A DNA stretch of 64,000 nt, taken from Chryseobacterium sp. SORGH_AS_0447. Lineage in GTDB: Bacteria; Bacteroidota; Bacteroidia; Flavobacteriales; Weeksellaceae. Shown here piece by piece: positions 1 to 8,812 of this stretch; the stretch's first letter is position 1; the number at the start of each line of letters is the position of its first letter. The stretch covers positions 3,218,501 to 3,282,500 of the forward strand of contig NZ_JAUTAR010000001.1 of NCBI RefSeq assembly GCF_030818695.1, written 5' to 3'. The position numbers and the translations under genes were made by a program. The notes under the pieces are model-generated. The model saw nothing but the letters and a program-made list of their open reading frames with translations. It was not told the origin of the DNA and made no database searches.

Positions 1-1
1 A

Positions 2-505
2 GGCGGAAAATGTTCTATTACCGGAGGATATGTTTACCGCGGAACCCAATATCCGGCTTTGCAGGGTAGGTATTTCTTCGCCGATTACTGTTCCACCCAG
101 ATCGGAAGCCTCAATCCGGATGATTCCATTACGTGGAGCGCTGCTTCTACCGGAAATAATTTTTCCACTTTCGGAATAAATAATCAGAATGAACTTTTTG
201 TAGCTGCCCTGAACGGAAAAATCTTCAGGCTGACGACTTCAGTATTAGGCACTCAGGAAAGTGATCTTTCAACCTCAATAAAGGTCTATCCTAATCCGGC
301 TTCAAAAGCCGTTTTCATTGAAGGACTAAAGGATAAAAATGCCCATATTGAGATCATCAACTTCGAAGGCAGAAGAGTATTGGAGCAGGGAAAGATCGAA
401 AGTGACAACAGCATCAATATTTCAGGAATTCCGGCGGGCGTTTACTTCATCAATATCAATTCAGGAAATCTAAAATCGTACAGTAAAAAATTAATTATCA
501 AATAA
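2..505 (+). CDS. C-terminal part of a PQQ-type sugar (glucose/sorbosone) dehydrogenase with a T9SS sorting domain (partial)
   Basis: The reading frame is open at the left edge, so only the C-terminal ~167 residues are present. The first residues (ITGGYVYRG ... LQGRYFFADYC) are the signature of the last blades of the soluble glucose/sorbosone dehydrogenase beta-propeller, which oxidises sugars with PQQ. About 70 residues from IKVYPNPAS to KSYSKKLIIK form a T9SS type A sorting domain: a YPNP start and a short beta-sandwich ending in a Lys-rich strand. The protein is therefore probably exported through the outer membrane by T9SS. The substrate cannot be told from this fragment. A hairpin terminator follows directly. 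Confidence 0.8.
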   Translation, partial: GGKCSITGGYVYRGTQYPALQGRYFFADYCSTQIGSLNPDDSITWSAASTGNNFSTFGINNQNELFVAALNGKIFRLTTSVLGTQESDLSTSIKVYPNPASKAVFIEGLKDKNAHIEIINFEGRRVLEQGKIESDNSINISGIPAGVYFININSGNLKSYSKKLIIK

Positions 506-528
506 TTTTTTTTCAGATAGTTTTTAAG

Positions 529-564
529 GCCTCAATTCAAACTCTTTTTGGTTGGGGCTTTTTT
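529..564 (+). terminator. Rho-independent terminator after the sugar dehydrogenase
   Basis: Stem GCCTCAA (529-535) pairs with TTGGGGC (552-558, one G-T wobble) and is followed by six T. The last codons of the convergent membrane-protein gene lie inside the loop. Confidence 0.6.
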
Positions 565-1745
565 AATGCATACAACAGTAGAAATACAGGTATGATAAGA
601 ATGAGTTTAATAGGCAAAGAAAACCGCTCTGTTTCTTCATCAAACAGTACATTCGGAATCAAGGTAACCAGCAGAAAGGAAATGATAAAAAAGACAGTTT
701 CAACAGCTGACAAATCTTTCACCTCTGCATTTTTAATATTCCGTGAACTCAAAATCCAGAAACCTAAAAACAGAATCATAAAAGGAAAAGTCCAGATCCT
801 GTACGTATCATAGGCAATGGAATGTAACAATAAAGGAAAGAATGAAACAGCTGCCAATACAATAAATAACACAACATGTTCCTTCAATTTAAATTCTTTA
901 AAAATCATCCACAATAAAAAGAGAATGGGAATCCCATAATATATTGTCGCTTTTGAAATAAATACCCTTTGAATAAAATGTCCTTTCTGTTCCTGAAAAG
1001 AAAGAGAAAAGCTTTGGGTATAAGCAGAGGTAACCGATTGGGCTACATTTTCCGGAATAAACGAAATGCTTTTAAGATGACGCAGCACTGTAAAAGCATA
1101 GTCCTGTCCGCTATGCTCATGAAAAAAAGACACAAAAATAACCGCTAAAACAGGCAATCCTGAGAATAAAGCCAGTTTCTTCATGATGCCGGATGAAAAA
1201 ACATTTTTAAACAGAAACGGTTCGGCCGGACGCTCAAAGGCAAGCACTGCAAAAACACTTACCGGAAGCAGCAGGAATAAGGAAATTTCATGAATGAAGA
1301 CACAGAACACAGCAATAAATGATGCTAAAAACAGTTTTTTTCTTCTGATTAAATAAATAACCGGTAGGGCCAGCAGAAAAACAAGATGTTCCAGATAACC
1401 GATTAGATGGGCCGAAAATACAATGTATTGTGAAAGCAGAAATATGACAAAAAATGCCAGCGTATAAACGCTTTTTTCTCTTCTTATGGTTTCTCTTACG
1501 GCAATACCAATAATAGCTGCATACAGCAAAAACAAAATCACCACGGAAAGTGCAAAAATCGAAGATTCGTCTTTCTCAAAAAACCAGCCGAAAATTTCGC
1601 CGCCCAGCCCTCTTTTAATAAACCCGAATCGGTAATCCATCATCCAGTGCGATTCCGCCCATTTGTTAGGAAATCTTGCAGTTTTTGCAACACTGAAAAT
1701 TAAGGCATACAGATAGGTGCAAACCAAAAGAAGCTTCCTGCTCAT
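537..1745 (-). CDS. Polytopic inner-membrane protein of unknown function
   Basis: 402 residues, dominated by about ten hydrophobic segments separated by short basic loops. An N-terminal hydrophobic helix is followed by an aromatic loop (HWMMDYRFGFIKRGLGGEI), the only distinctive motif. The topology resembles bacterial GT-C-like or polysaccharide-related membrane proteins, but no catalytic motif was recognised, so no function is assigned. The start lies 3 bp after the hemN stop codon, so the two genes are almost certainly co-transcribed. The 3' end converges on the sugar dehydrogenase gene and shares its terminator region. Confidence 0.75.
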   Translation of the reverse strand: MSRKLLLVCTYLYALIFSVAKTARFPNKWAESHWMMDYRFGFIKRGLGGEIFGWFFEKDESSIFALSVVILFLLYAAIIGIAVRETIRREKSVYTLAFFVIFLLSQYIVFSAHLIGYLEHLVFLLALPVIYLIRRKKLFLASFIAVFCVFIHEISLFLLLPVSVFAVLAFERPAEPFLFKNVFSSGIMKKLALFSGLPVLAVIFVSFFHEHSGQDYAFTVLRHLKSISFIPENVAQSVTSAYTQSFSLSFQEQKGHFIQRVFISKATIYYGIPILFLLWMIFKEFKLKEHVVLFIVLAAVSFFPLLLHSIAYDTYRIWTFPFMILFLGFWILSSRNIKNAEVKDLSAVETVFFIISFLLVTLIPNVLFDEETERFSLPIKLILIIPVFLLLYALKKPQPKRV

Positions 1746-1748
1746 GCA

Positions 1749-3107
1749 CTAGATCGTCATTGAGAAAATCCGGGTTTCCGGCTTGTTTCTCATCATCCTG
1801 AGATCGAAAACCATCGCTACGTTTCTTGTAAAAGCCCTTCCCTTTTCAGTAATCTGGATATGACGCCCGTTGATTTCCACCAACTCGTCCTTTTCCATTT
1901 CTTCAAGCATTTCAAAAGCGTTCTGCAGTTCAGGAAAAGAATTCTGCGCATCAAAAGTGGTTTCCAGCTGACACATCAGATTCAGAATATGCCTTCTCAT
2001 GGTAAGGTCTTCCTCACTTAAAATGTGACCTTTTACCACCGGGATTTCGCCTTCTTCCACCATCTTCTGATATTCTTCTACGGTTTTTACATTCTGTGCA
2101 AAAGCATACCATGAATCCGAGATTGCCGACATTCCCAAGCCAACCATCAGCTGCGTTTTGCTTGAGGTATATCCCATGAAGTTTCTATGCAGCTTTTTTT
2201 GGATCAGAGACTGGTACAAATCATCATGCTCCAGGGAGAAGTGGTCCATCCCGACTTCGATATAGCCCAACTCTTCCAGCAACTTTTTGCCGTCTTCATA
2301 CAGCCGGCGTTTTTCTTCACCGCTTGGAAGGTCGTTTTCATCAAAACCTCTCTGTCCTACCCCTTTTATCCAGGGAACGTGTGCATAAGAATAGAAAGCC
2401 AGACGGTCGGGTTTCAGTTCCATGGTTTTGCGGATGGTGTTTTCCATCGCTTCCCAGGTCTGGTGTGGCAGTCCAAATACCAAATCATGACTGATTCCGC
2501 GATACCCGATTTCTTTAGCCCATTCGGTTACTTCCTTTACCTTTTCGAAAGTCTGGATCCGGTTGATGGCTTTCTGTACTTTAGGGTCGTAATCCTGAAC
2601 CCCGAAGCTTACCCTTCTGAATCCTAAGTCGTATAGAGTCTGAAGATGTTCGCGGGTGGTGTTATTCGGGTGTCCTTCAAAAGAAAATTCCTGATCTTCC
2701 GCAATCTCCACCGTTTCAAAAATCCCCTGTAAAAGAGCTTTTAAATTCTGCGGAGAAAAGAAGGTAGGCGTTCCGCCGCCAAGGTGCAATTCTTTCAGCT
2801 TCGGTTTTTCATTAAACATCCGAAGATACAGCTGCCATTCTTTCAGCACGCTTTCCAGATACGGAATTTCCACACTGTGCTGCTTCGTGATCCGCTTGTG
2901 ACAGGCACAGAACGTACATAAAGCCTCACAGAAAGGCAGGTGAATATAAATAGAGATCCCTTCATCTGCATTCGACTCCTTGAAAGTCCTGATCACGCTC
3001 TGCTTCCAAAGTTCCGGAGAGAAAGAATTTTCATCCCAATAAGGAACGGTAGGATAAGAGGTGTAACGCGGACCGGGAATATTATATTTATCTATTAAAG
3101 AATTCAT
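1749..3107 (-). CDS. hemN: Oxygen-independent coproporphyrinogen III oxidase (radical SAM)
   Basis: 452 residues. HemN converts coproporphyrinogen III to protoporphyrinogen IX without oxygen, in the cytoplasm, using SAM and a 4Fe-4S cluster. The N-terminus KYNIPGPRYTSYPT is the HemN signature. Cys60, Cys64 and Cys67 form the CxxxCxxC cluster motif, with the extra HemN cysteine at Cys69. HLGGGTPTF and the HemN C-terminal domain follow. An upstream in-frame start adds 17 residues with no homology to the family, so the ATG at 3107, which begins MNSLIDKYN, is preferred. It is the first gene of a two-gene unit with the downstream membrane protein. Confidence 0.95.
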   Translation of the reverse strand: MNSLIDKYNIPGPRYTSYPTVPYWDENSFSPELWKQSVIRTFKESNADEGISIYIHLPFCEALCTFCACHKRITKQHSVEIPYLESVLKEWQLYLRMFNEKPKLKELHLGGGTPTFFSPQNLKALLQGIFETVEIAEDQEFSFEGHPNNTTREHLQTLYDLGFRRVSFGVQDYDPKVQKAINRIQTFEKVKEVTEWAKEIGYRGISHDLVFGLPHQTWEAMENTIRKTMELKPDRLAFYSYAHVPWIKGVGQRGFDENDLPSGEEKRRLYEDGKKLLEELGYIEVGMDHFSLEHDDLYQSLIQKKLHRNFMGYTSSKTQLMVGLGMSAISDSWYAFAQNVKTVEEYQKMVEEGEIPVVKGHILSEEDLTMRRHILNLMCQLETTFDAQNSFPELQNAFEMLEEMEKDELVEINGRHIQITEKGRAFTRNVAMVFDLRMMRNKPETRIFSMTI

Positions 3108-3490
3108 TTTCTGTTTTAAAAATATTAGCGTGAACTTTATCAAAGCTTCACAATGCAAAATTAAATATATCCTATGAATTTTGAATCATGAAATATATTA
3201 GGCTGTTTTTCCGAAATTTATAATGAGTCTAAATACTCTCGGCATTTTAAAATCCTGTATGCAAAGATAAAGTGAAAATATCGGTTAAGAAAACGATATC
3301 TTCTATAGGTAAGATTTAGAAATCTAATCTGTAAATTAACTGTTCTTAATGATCTGTAGTGTTATCGCGATTAAAATTCTGACAGCCTTAGATTAGCTGA
3401 ATAAATGACTTGATATATTTATACGAACTTTTACCATTTAAATAAAGAATTTAAACAGGTTTTCTTTTATTTTGCAAAAACATTAAGATC
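3108..3490. other. Divergent intergenic region, no gene
   Basis: 383 bp of AT-rich DNA between the divergent hemN and the first paralogous membrane-protein gene. It holds a hemN promoter box (3156-3163) and, just before the plus-strand gene, an imperfect -7-like TATTTTGC. I found no ORF, repeat or RNA-like hairpin that I would defend. Confidence 0.6.
3156..3163 (-). promoter_or_regulatory. Putative hemN promoter -7 box
   Basis: Exact TAATTTTG match to the Bacteroidota TAnnTTTG consensus on the minus strand, 48 bp before the chosen hemN ATG. No clear -33 element. Confidence 0.45.
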
Positions 3491-4669
3491 ATGATCAACT
3501 TCAGTCTTCGAGAATTTGTAAACGATAACCTCAACAATTTTGATCCCCGGAATTCTCAGGATTTGATAAAGGCCGAAAAACTGCTGAAGGCCGAGAGCAA
3601 ACTGAACAAAACATTCAGCATCAATGAAATCGAGGAATTTTTAGACTATCTGAAAAACCAGACACAGGAATTTAAGCATGTTCTTAATCTTCCTGTCATC
3701 AAAAGCATCTACCATGATGTGTATCCTGAAAACCTAAGCAGAAAACCCGACCTGAGAGATATTCCGGAACATGAAATTGAAGAGTTCAGGGAGATTTTTT
3801 CGCCTTACCTTGAGGAATTTATTTCGGTAAGCATCCGGAACAATCAGTGGCAGAACCTGATCTTTTTTCAACACTTTTATTCGCGGTTTTTTAGCACCGA
3901 AAGCCTTGATTTTTATAAAGAACTGCTTCATGACAAGAATGATCTTATCATCGACGGTATTATGAGAAATGATGACATGGTGATCTTTCGGAAAAATTAT
4001 CCTTTTGCCGTCGACAAAAAATTCTATTACCTGCAGTCGCTGGTTGATAACTTTGAATTTGATAACGACATCCTGACCATCAACAATGCCGTTGCCGAAA
4101 ACCAGAAGACCTCGGTTGACAATAAAGTCGTACTGGGCGAGATCCTTATGGCCATTCTTCATTTTACGGCAGCCAGCGAGGTTACCCGAAACATCATCCG
4201 TCAGAATCAGGCGGTGGCTGAGGACTGGAAGAACCAGAAAAGCGGTTTTTTCAATAACCTCGCGTACGGAATTGCCAATTATTTTGCAAACATTCAGAAT
4301 TCGGGTTTCGTGTTGTTTCTGTCCATCGTTATTTTAGGACTGTATTTATTAAGTTATTTCTTTGTGATCACGTTAGGTAGTAATGCGATTATATTTTACG
4401 CCATTGCCAATGCTATTATTCTTTATTTGGCGTACCGGAATTTTAAATATTATTTCAACTTTTTCAATCCTAAAGACCTTACGGAAACATTGGCAAAATT
4501 AGCAGGGACTTTACTCATTACACTCACAACAGGTTTTCCTATACTGCTGGTGATAGGATTTGGAATCATATATGCAATTGCCTCTTTTTCCGGCGGAAAA
4601 TTCCCTGCTGGAGTTTTTCTGCCGCTTGTTTTTATAGGAGTAAAACTTTTTAAGAACAGAGATCAATGA
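3491..4669 (+). CDS. Membrane protein of unknown function, first of two tandem paralogues
   Basis: 392 residues: about 260 soluble, charged residues, then a C-terminal membrane domain of about four helices (from about residue 268) ending in a basic tail. Residues 7-55 are clearly related to residues 6-54 of the next gene: both have NS-x-DLIKAEK-x-LKA followed by FS-x-N-x-IE-x-FL. No Pfam-level function was recognised. The gene overlaps its paralogue by 4 bp (ATGA), so translation is coupled. The pair runs convergently toward an Hsp70-GrpE-like operon, a possible but unproven functional link. Confidence 0.75.
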   Translation: MINFSLREFVNDNLNNFDPRNSQDLIKAEKLLKAESKLNKTFSINEIEEFLDYLKNQTQEFKHVLNLPVIKSIYHDVYPENLSRKPDLRDIPEHEIEEFREIFSPYLEEFISVSIRNNQWQNLIFFQHFYSRFFSTESLDFYKELLHDKNDLIIDGIMRNDDMVIFRKNYPFAVDKKFYYLQSLVDNFEFDNDILTINNAVAENQKTSVDNKVVLGEILMAILHFTAASEVTRNIIRQNQAVAEDWKNQKSGFFNNLAYGIANYFANIQNSGFVLFLSIVILGLYLLSYFFVITLGSNAIIFYAIANAIILYLAYRNFKYYFNFFNPKDLTETLAKLAGTLLITLTTGFPILLVIGFGIIYAIASFSGGKFPAGVFLPLVFIGVKLFKNRDQ

Positions 4670-5916
4670 AACACTTACAGCTCCTGGAGATCGTTACAGA
4701 AATCCTTCCTGATTTTAACGCAAAAAATTCTTCAGACCTGATCAAAGCTGAGAAGATCTTAAAAGCCCATCAAAAAATCCATTCAGAATTTTCAGTAAAT
4801 GATATTGAAAGCTTTCTTACTTTTTTCAAAGAGAATGGCAACAGATTCAATGTTCTTTTTGAGGATGAAAATCTTTTAAAAATACTGAATAATGAATATT
4901 TCGAGATTGATTCCGGCCACAACAGGATTTTTCCTAATATTATGGAAATTACCCCAGCCTTCAGAACATTTTCTGAAGAGCCGGTGAAATATTTTATCCA
5001 GGTGAACATCAGGCATCATAACTGGAAAAACCTGAGGATATTTTATAAAAATTACTTTCCGGTCATCAGTCCTATAGTGAAAGATTTCCTGATGGACCAA
5101 CTGACACAGAAAAACAATCTTATAAGATCCGTTATTCCGCAGCACGATTACTATTATTACCTGACGGATCAGTACAGGCATGGCATCAACCCTTACTTCT
5201 ACGCTTTACAGTCGGACATCGATGCAGCTTATTTTAACGAAGAAATCATGGCCATTAACAATGTAATTTCCGATAATCAGAACACGGAGATGTACTTAAA
5301 AGTATTTTTGGGAAGGGTTTTGATGGCACTCGAACATTTTGACGCCTACACAGAGGAACTTAGGGACCTATTGAAAAACAATTCGAAGATCGGCGCCGAG
5401 TGGGCCGGTAAAGAAATGGTTTTCCACCGGGAACTTACGGAGGAAAGTTTCAGGCAAAGACGACGGGAAATGCAGCAGACCGGAAATTACAACTGGCCTC
5501 ATAGAAACACGAAGCCCAGAAGTAAACGGTCGGAATGGATGATAGCCGCAATCTATTACCTTATCATTTTTGGTATTTTTGCTGCTCTATACGATATAAG
5601 CGATAGATTATTTGCAGTTGTTTTCGTATTAGAAATGATTATTTTTCTGTTTACAAACAGTACCATGAACAAGAAATATGGAAAGAGGGCTGAAGCAAAA
5701 GACCAATCCTGGTTAGGAAAAAACAAGAAATTAGGTTACAAGCTGATGCAGCTTCAGCTTTACACCATTACCATCGCGGTTTTTATCATGATCTTTGCCG
5801 GCTATCTTCGTTCATGGTACGATTACCCTCTTTTTGCTATCGTATTTACAATTATTGGTCCGTACATAATTATGAAGGAAATGGATAAGATTAAGAAGAA
5901 ACGCTCAAAACAATAA
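4666..5916 (+). CDS. Membrane protein of unknown function, second of two tandem paralogues
   Basis: 416 residues. The N-terminal domain is homologous to the preceding protein (NSSDLIKAEKILKA at about 20-33). The C-terminus differs: a basic, Arg/Gln-rich stretch at about 258-285 precedes about four membrane helices. The start codon overlaps the upstream stop (ATGA). The shared N-terminal domain with diverged membrane domains suggests an old tandem duplication with specialisation, perhaps forming a hetero-oligomer. The function is unknown. A weak hairpin lies before the convergent Hsp70 gene. Confidence 0.75.
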   Translation: MKHLQLLEIVTEILPDFNAKNSSDLIKAEKILKAHQKIHSEFSVNDIESFLTFFKENGNRFNVLFEDENLLKILNNEYFEIDSGHNRIFPNIMEITPAFRTFSEEPVKYFIQVNIRHHNWKNLRIFYKNYFPVISPIVKDFLMDQLTQKNNLIRSVIPQHDYYYYLTDQYRHGINPYFYALQSDIDAAYFNEEIMAINNVISDNQNTEMYLKVFLGRVLMALEHFDAYTEELRDLLKNNSKIGAEWAGKEMVFHRELTEESFRQRRREMQQTGNYNWPHRNTKPRSKRSEWMIAAIYYLIIFGIFAALYDISDRLFAVVFVLEMIIFLFTNSTMNKKYGKRAEAKDQSWLGKNKKLGYKLMQLQLYTITIAVFIMIFAGYLRSWYDYPLFAIVFTIIGPYIIMKEMDKIKKKRSKQ

Positions 5917-5918
5917 CA

Positions 5919-5950
5919 TCGGGCTGAAACCCGACGTCAGCAGTTTTTTT
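5919..5950 (+). terminator. Weak terminator between convergent genes
   Basis: Hairpin TCGGG-ctgaaa-CCCGA at 5919-5934. The T7 tract begins only 10 bp later (5944-5950), so termination is plausible but not strong. Confidence 0.35.
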
Positions 5951-5985
5951 GAATATCAACAAATTAAAACTGTTTATTCCGTTAC

Positions 5986-8484
5986 TTACTTCAGTCCCAG
6001 ATTTCCATCCTCATCATCAAACAGACTTCTGGGTTTTACTTTTAACAGATCATAAAGGCCGGAAACCACAAACTTCACTTCCTTGTAATTGTTGTTTTCT
6101 ACCGCTCTGTCTCCGGTTTCAATGAGCTTCTGAAGTTTTTTCGGGTCACTGTACTCATCCGCATCGCGGAATTTATAGTGATAATACAGATTCACGTAGG
6201 ATTCGTCGCGTTTATAGTAAATTTCGGTAAACAGCCTTTGTAGTTCACGGGATTTTCTCCGGATGACGGCTTTCTCGTTGGATTCCAGGAAGATCTTTTC
6301 GTCTTTTATAATTTTATGGAACTGGTCTTTCTGTCTTTGGGTACCTTCTTCCAGGATATTTTCAAGGTTTTTCTTATTTTCTTTATACTCATCCGCTTCA
6401 TAGATGACATCCCGGAAACGAACCAGCCTGTCGTATTCCTGAAGTGCCCTTCTTTTTCTCTCATCCAACTGGAAAATTCTTTCGGTTGATTCGTCCTCCT
6501 CTACTTCAATCAGATCAAACTTGATCCTGAACAGTTCGTCTTTAATGGTTTTGAACTTTACCAGGATTCCCAAATCTTCTTCATTGGCATCATCAATATG
6601 TTCTACAAAACTCAGTTCCGATTCAATTTCATCAATGGTTCTATTAATGTCTTCCTCGAATTTTTCTTTGTTGATGTATTTCGTATGAGGATTGAATACT
6701 TCTTTCTTTTCGTAATCAACCGAGCTGATATATACGGACACCGACAAATCCCTTGACTCGCTCATGCTGAATTTCAGTTCGATATCCATGCCTTTCAGCA
6801 GGTTAACAGGCATATCCCTGCTGCTGATCTCGATATATCCGATATTCATATTGCTTGCCGGTAACGTCCCGGCTTTTCCCTCCAGAATGTTAATGACTAA
6901 TTTATCGTCCGCTTCCCTGTTGAAATTTTTGGAAGTTGTTTTGTAAATGGTTTTGCTTAACGGCAGAATATCATTTTTTTTAAAAATTTTTTCCAGAAAA
7001 GTTCCGCCGAAGGCATCATCCACTTCCAGACAGATATCATTCGGGAGCGGCTGTCCCGAAATATTATAAATCCCATGATTAATGAAAATATTGCTTTTCT
7101 CAAAAACCGGATTCTGCTTATAATCGAAAATCGTCAGAGTAAAATTATTTGTCTGTTTCGGTAAGACTTTAATAAATTCCGAAAACTTATTTCTGAAAGC
7201 CATCACGCCGGTATCAAATCCACCGTCTTTTCGAATAATCCTGAAATAGCCTTCAAAGTTTTCCACTATTCCCACCAAAAGTTCTTCATCATCCTGGGTA
7301 TTGACTTCATAAACCAGTTTTACCTCAATCTTATCCGAATTCTGATGCAGAGCTGCGTCCTGCTTTTTATCTTTTCTCTCAACGATGTTTTCTTTGGTTC
7401 CTGCAAAATACGCAGCACCTACCATAACTGCAGTTGTAGGATCAATGGAATTATCTACCGGAATCCCGAAGGTTTCTCTGAGGTATTCTCTGATGTAAGG
7501 AATGTATGTAGTTCCGCCGACAAGAATAATCCGTTCAATGTCTTCTGCCGATTTTTGATTTCCTTCCAGCAGTTTACTGATCAGCAGTCCGGTTTCTTCT
7601 ATTTTTGTTGCAATCACTTCATTAAAATCATTCCTGGAAATTTCAAAATCGATGTAGTGATCGCCGTCATTCAGTTCCAGTTCTGAGAGGACTGTTTCTT
7701 TTAAAGAAAGCTCTTTCTTGATTTCCTCTGCCTTGTACAAAAGTTCGTAATACAGTTTTGTGTAGGCATGATCATGTTTAGACATTAACTTTTTAAACAG
7801 AAAATCTTCATTCAATACTTCTTCAATTTTAGGAACGAATAATTTTTCGATGATTAAATGGTCAAGATCTACTCCGCCCAAAAAGTTATTGCCTTCGTGA
7901 TCGATGATCTTTAATTCCCTGTCATTAATCTTTACCAGCGCTGCATCAAATGTGCCACCTCCAAAGTCATACACCAGCCAGTTTTTTTCTGCCGTATGCT
8001 CAATATTCTGAAAATTGGCATAGGCCAGGCACGCAGCAATAGGTTCCTGAAGCAGAACCACCTGCTCAAATCCTGCATAAAGCCCAGCCTTTTTTGTGGC
8101 ATTCGACTGCACCGTATCGAAAGATGCAGGGATGGTGATGACCATCGACTTCGGTTTTTCGTCGGGGATAAAACTTATCAGTTCCTTCAAAATCATGGAT
8201 GAAAAATCGACCGGCGTTTTCTCTTCGTTGGTTGCTGAGACCAGATAACGGTGTTCGGTTCCCATTTTTCGTTTAAAGGAAGCAAAGACATCAGGATTAC
8301 CGGATTTCAGCAGTTCCCTTGCTTTTTCTCCGATAAAAATACGGCCTTTCCGGTACGCAACGATAGAAGGCAGCGTGTCGCTGAATCCTACGGGATTTTT
8401 GTAAACGACCACTTTGCCGTCGGTAAATTTACAGATCCCTGAATTGGTAGTCCCGAGATCGATTCCAAAATTTATATTTTTCAT
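5986..8484 (-). CDS. Atypical Hsp70 (DnaK-like) chaperone with an extra domain between ATPase and substrate-binding parts
   Basis: 832 residues, against about 640 for DnaK. Residues 1-363 are an Hsp70 ATPase domain: phosphate-1 DLGTTNSG (9-16), phosphate-2 VYDFGGGTFD (171-180) and adenosine motif ILVGGTTYIP (320-329). The hydrophobic interdomain linker of DnaK is not visible. Instead, about 110 beta-rich residues (365-478) precede a recognisable beta substrate-binding domain (about 478-590, with GGTFLEKIFKKND and VINILEGKAG). A long charged helical tail (595-832) lacks an EEVD-type end. It is translated 3 bp after a GrpE-like gene, its likely nucleotide-exchange partner. No J-domain gene is adjacent. 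It is probably a specialised chaperone rather than the housekeeping DnaK. Confidence 0.85.
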   Translation of the reverse strand: MKNINFGIDLGTTNSGICKFTDGKVVVYKNPVGFSDTLPSIVAYRKGRIFIGEKARELLKSGNPDVFASFKRKMGTEHRYLVSATNEEKTPVDFSSMILKELISFIPDEKPKSMVITIPASFDTVQSNATKKAGLYAGFEQVVLLQEPIAACLAYANFQNIEHTAEKNWLVYDFGGGTFDAALVKINDRELKIIDHEGNNFLGGVDLDHLIIEKLFVPKIEEVLNEDFLFKKLMSKHDHAYTKLYYELLYKAEEIKKELSLKETVLSELELNDGDHYIDFEISRNDFNEVIATKIEETGLLISKLLEGNQKSAEDIERIILVGGTTYIPYIREYLRETFGIPVDNSIDPTTAVMVGAAYFAGTKENIVERKDKKQDAALHQNSDKIEVKLVYEVNTQDDEELLVGIVENFEGYFRIIRKDGGFDTGVMAFRNKFSEFIKVLPKQTNNFTLTIFDYKQNPVFEKSNIFINHGIYNISGQPLPNDICLEVDDAFGGTFLEKIFKKNDILPLSKTIYKTTSKNFNREADDKLVINILEGKAGTLPASNMNIGYIEISSRDMPVNLLKGMDIELKFSMSESRDLSVSVYISSVDYEKKEVFNPHTKYINKEKFEEDINRTIDEIESELSFVEHIDDANEEDLGILVKFKTIKDELFRIKFDLIEVEEDESTERIFQLDERKRRALQEYDRLVRFRDVIYEADEYKENKKNLENILEEGTQRQKDQFHKIIKDEKIFLESNEKAVIRRKSRELQRLFTEIYYKRDESYVNLYYHYKFRDADEYSDPKKLQKLIETGDRAVENNNYKEVKFVVSGLYDLLKVKPRSLFDDEDGNLGLK

Positions 8485-8487
8485 GGC

Positions 8488-8778
8488 CTATTCTGCTATT
8501 ACAATTCCTTTTTGCAGCAATACCAGTTCATTTCCATCCTTCTGAAAAATAGCAGGCTTCAGTACTTTCGTAACTAAGAGTCTCGAAGAATTCCCAATGA
8601 TGTTTGCTTCAAGAGAAGTATCTCTGGAATCGTATGGTTTTCCGACTGGGTTGTTGATCACATAGCCCATTTCTTCCAGCTCATAATGGATTCTTTCAAA
8701 ATTTCTTTCAAAAAGGGAAAGGTTCTGGTCACTCGCTTTTTTTTCTATTTCAAAAAGTTGATTGATGATGTTAAGCAT
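8488..8778 (-). CDS. Minimal GrpE-like nucleotide exchange factor (predicted)
   Basis: 96 residues. One amphipathic helix (about 5-36) is followed by a beta domain whose motif order matches the GrpE head: GKPYDS (46-51), then VTKVLKPAIF and the closing strand LQKGIVIAE. Compare GrpE G-x-PFDP and the V-x-x-V-x-x-x-GY ... RPA-x-V-x-V pattern. The long N-terminal coiled coil of canonical GrpE (usually 170-200 residues) is missing. The gene sits directly upstream of the atypical Hsp70, 3 bp apart on the same strand, which supports an exchange-factor role. This is inferred from motif pattern and context, not from a database match. Confidence 0.6.
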   Translation of the reverse strand: MLNIINQLFEIEKKASDQNLSLFERNFERIHYELEEMGYVINNPVGKPYDSRDTSLEANIIGNSSRLLVTKVLKPAIFQKDGNELVLLQKGIVIAE

Positions 8779-8812
8779 AATCTTTTTTACAGATTGATCT
8801 GTTTTATAATGG

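Noticed and set aside
2187..2627. 146-codon plus-strand frame inside hemN
   Set aside because: Antisense shadow of a strongly conserved enzyme gene.
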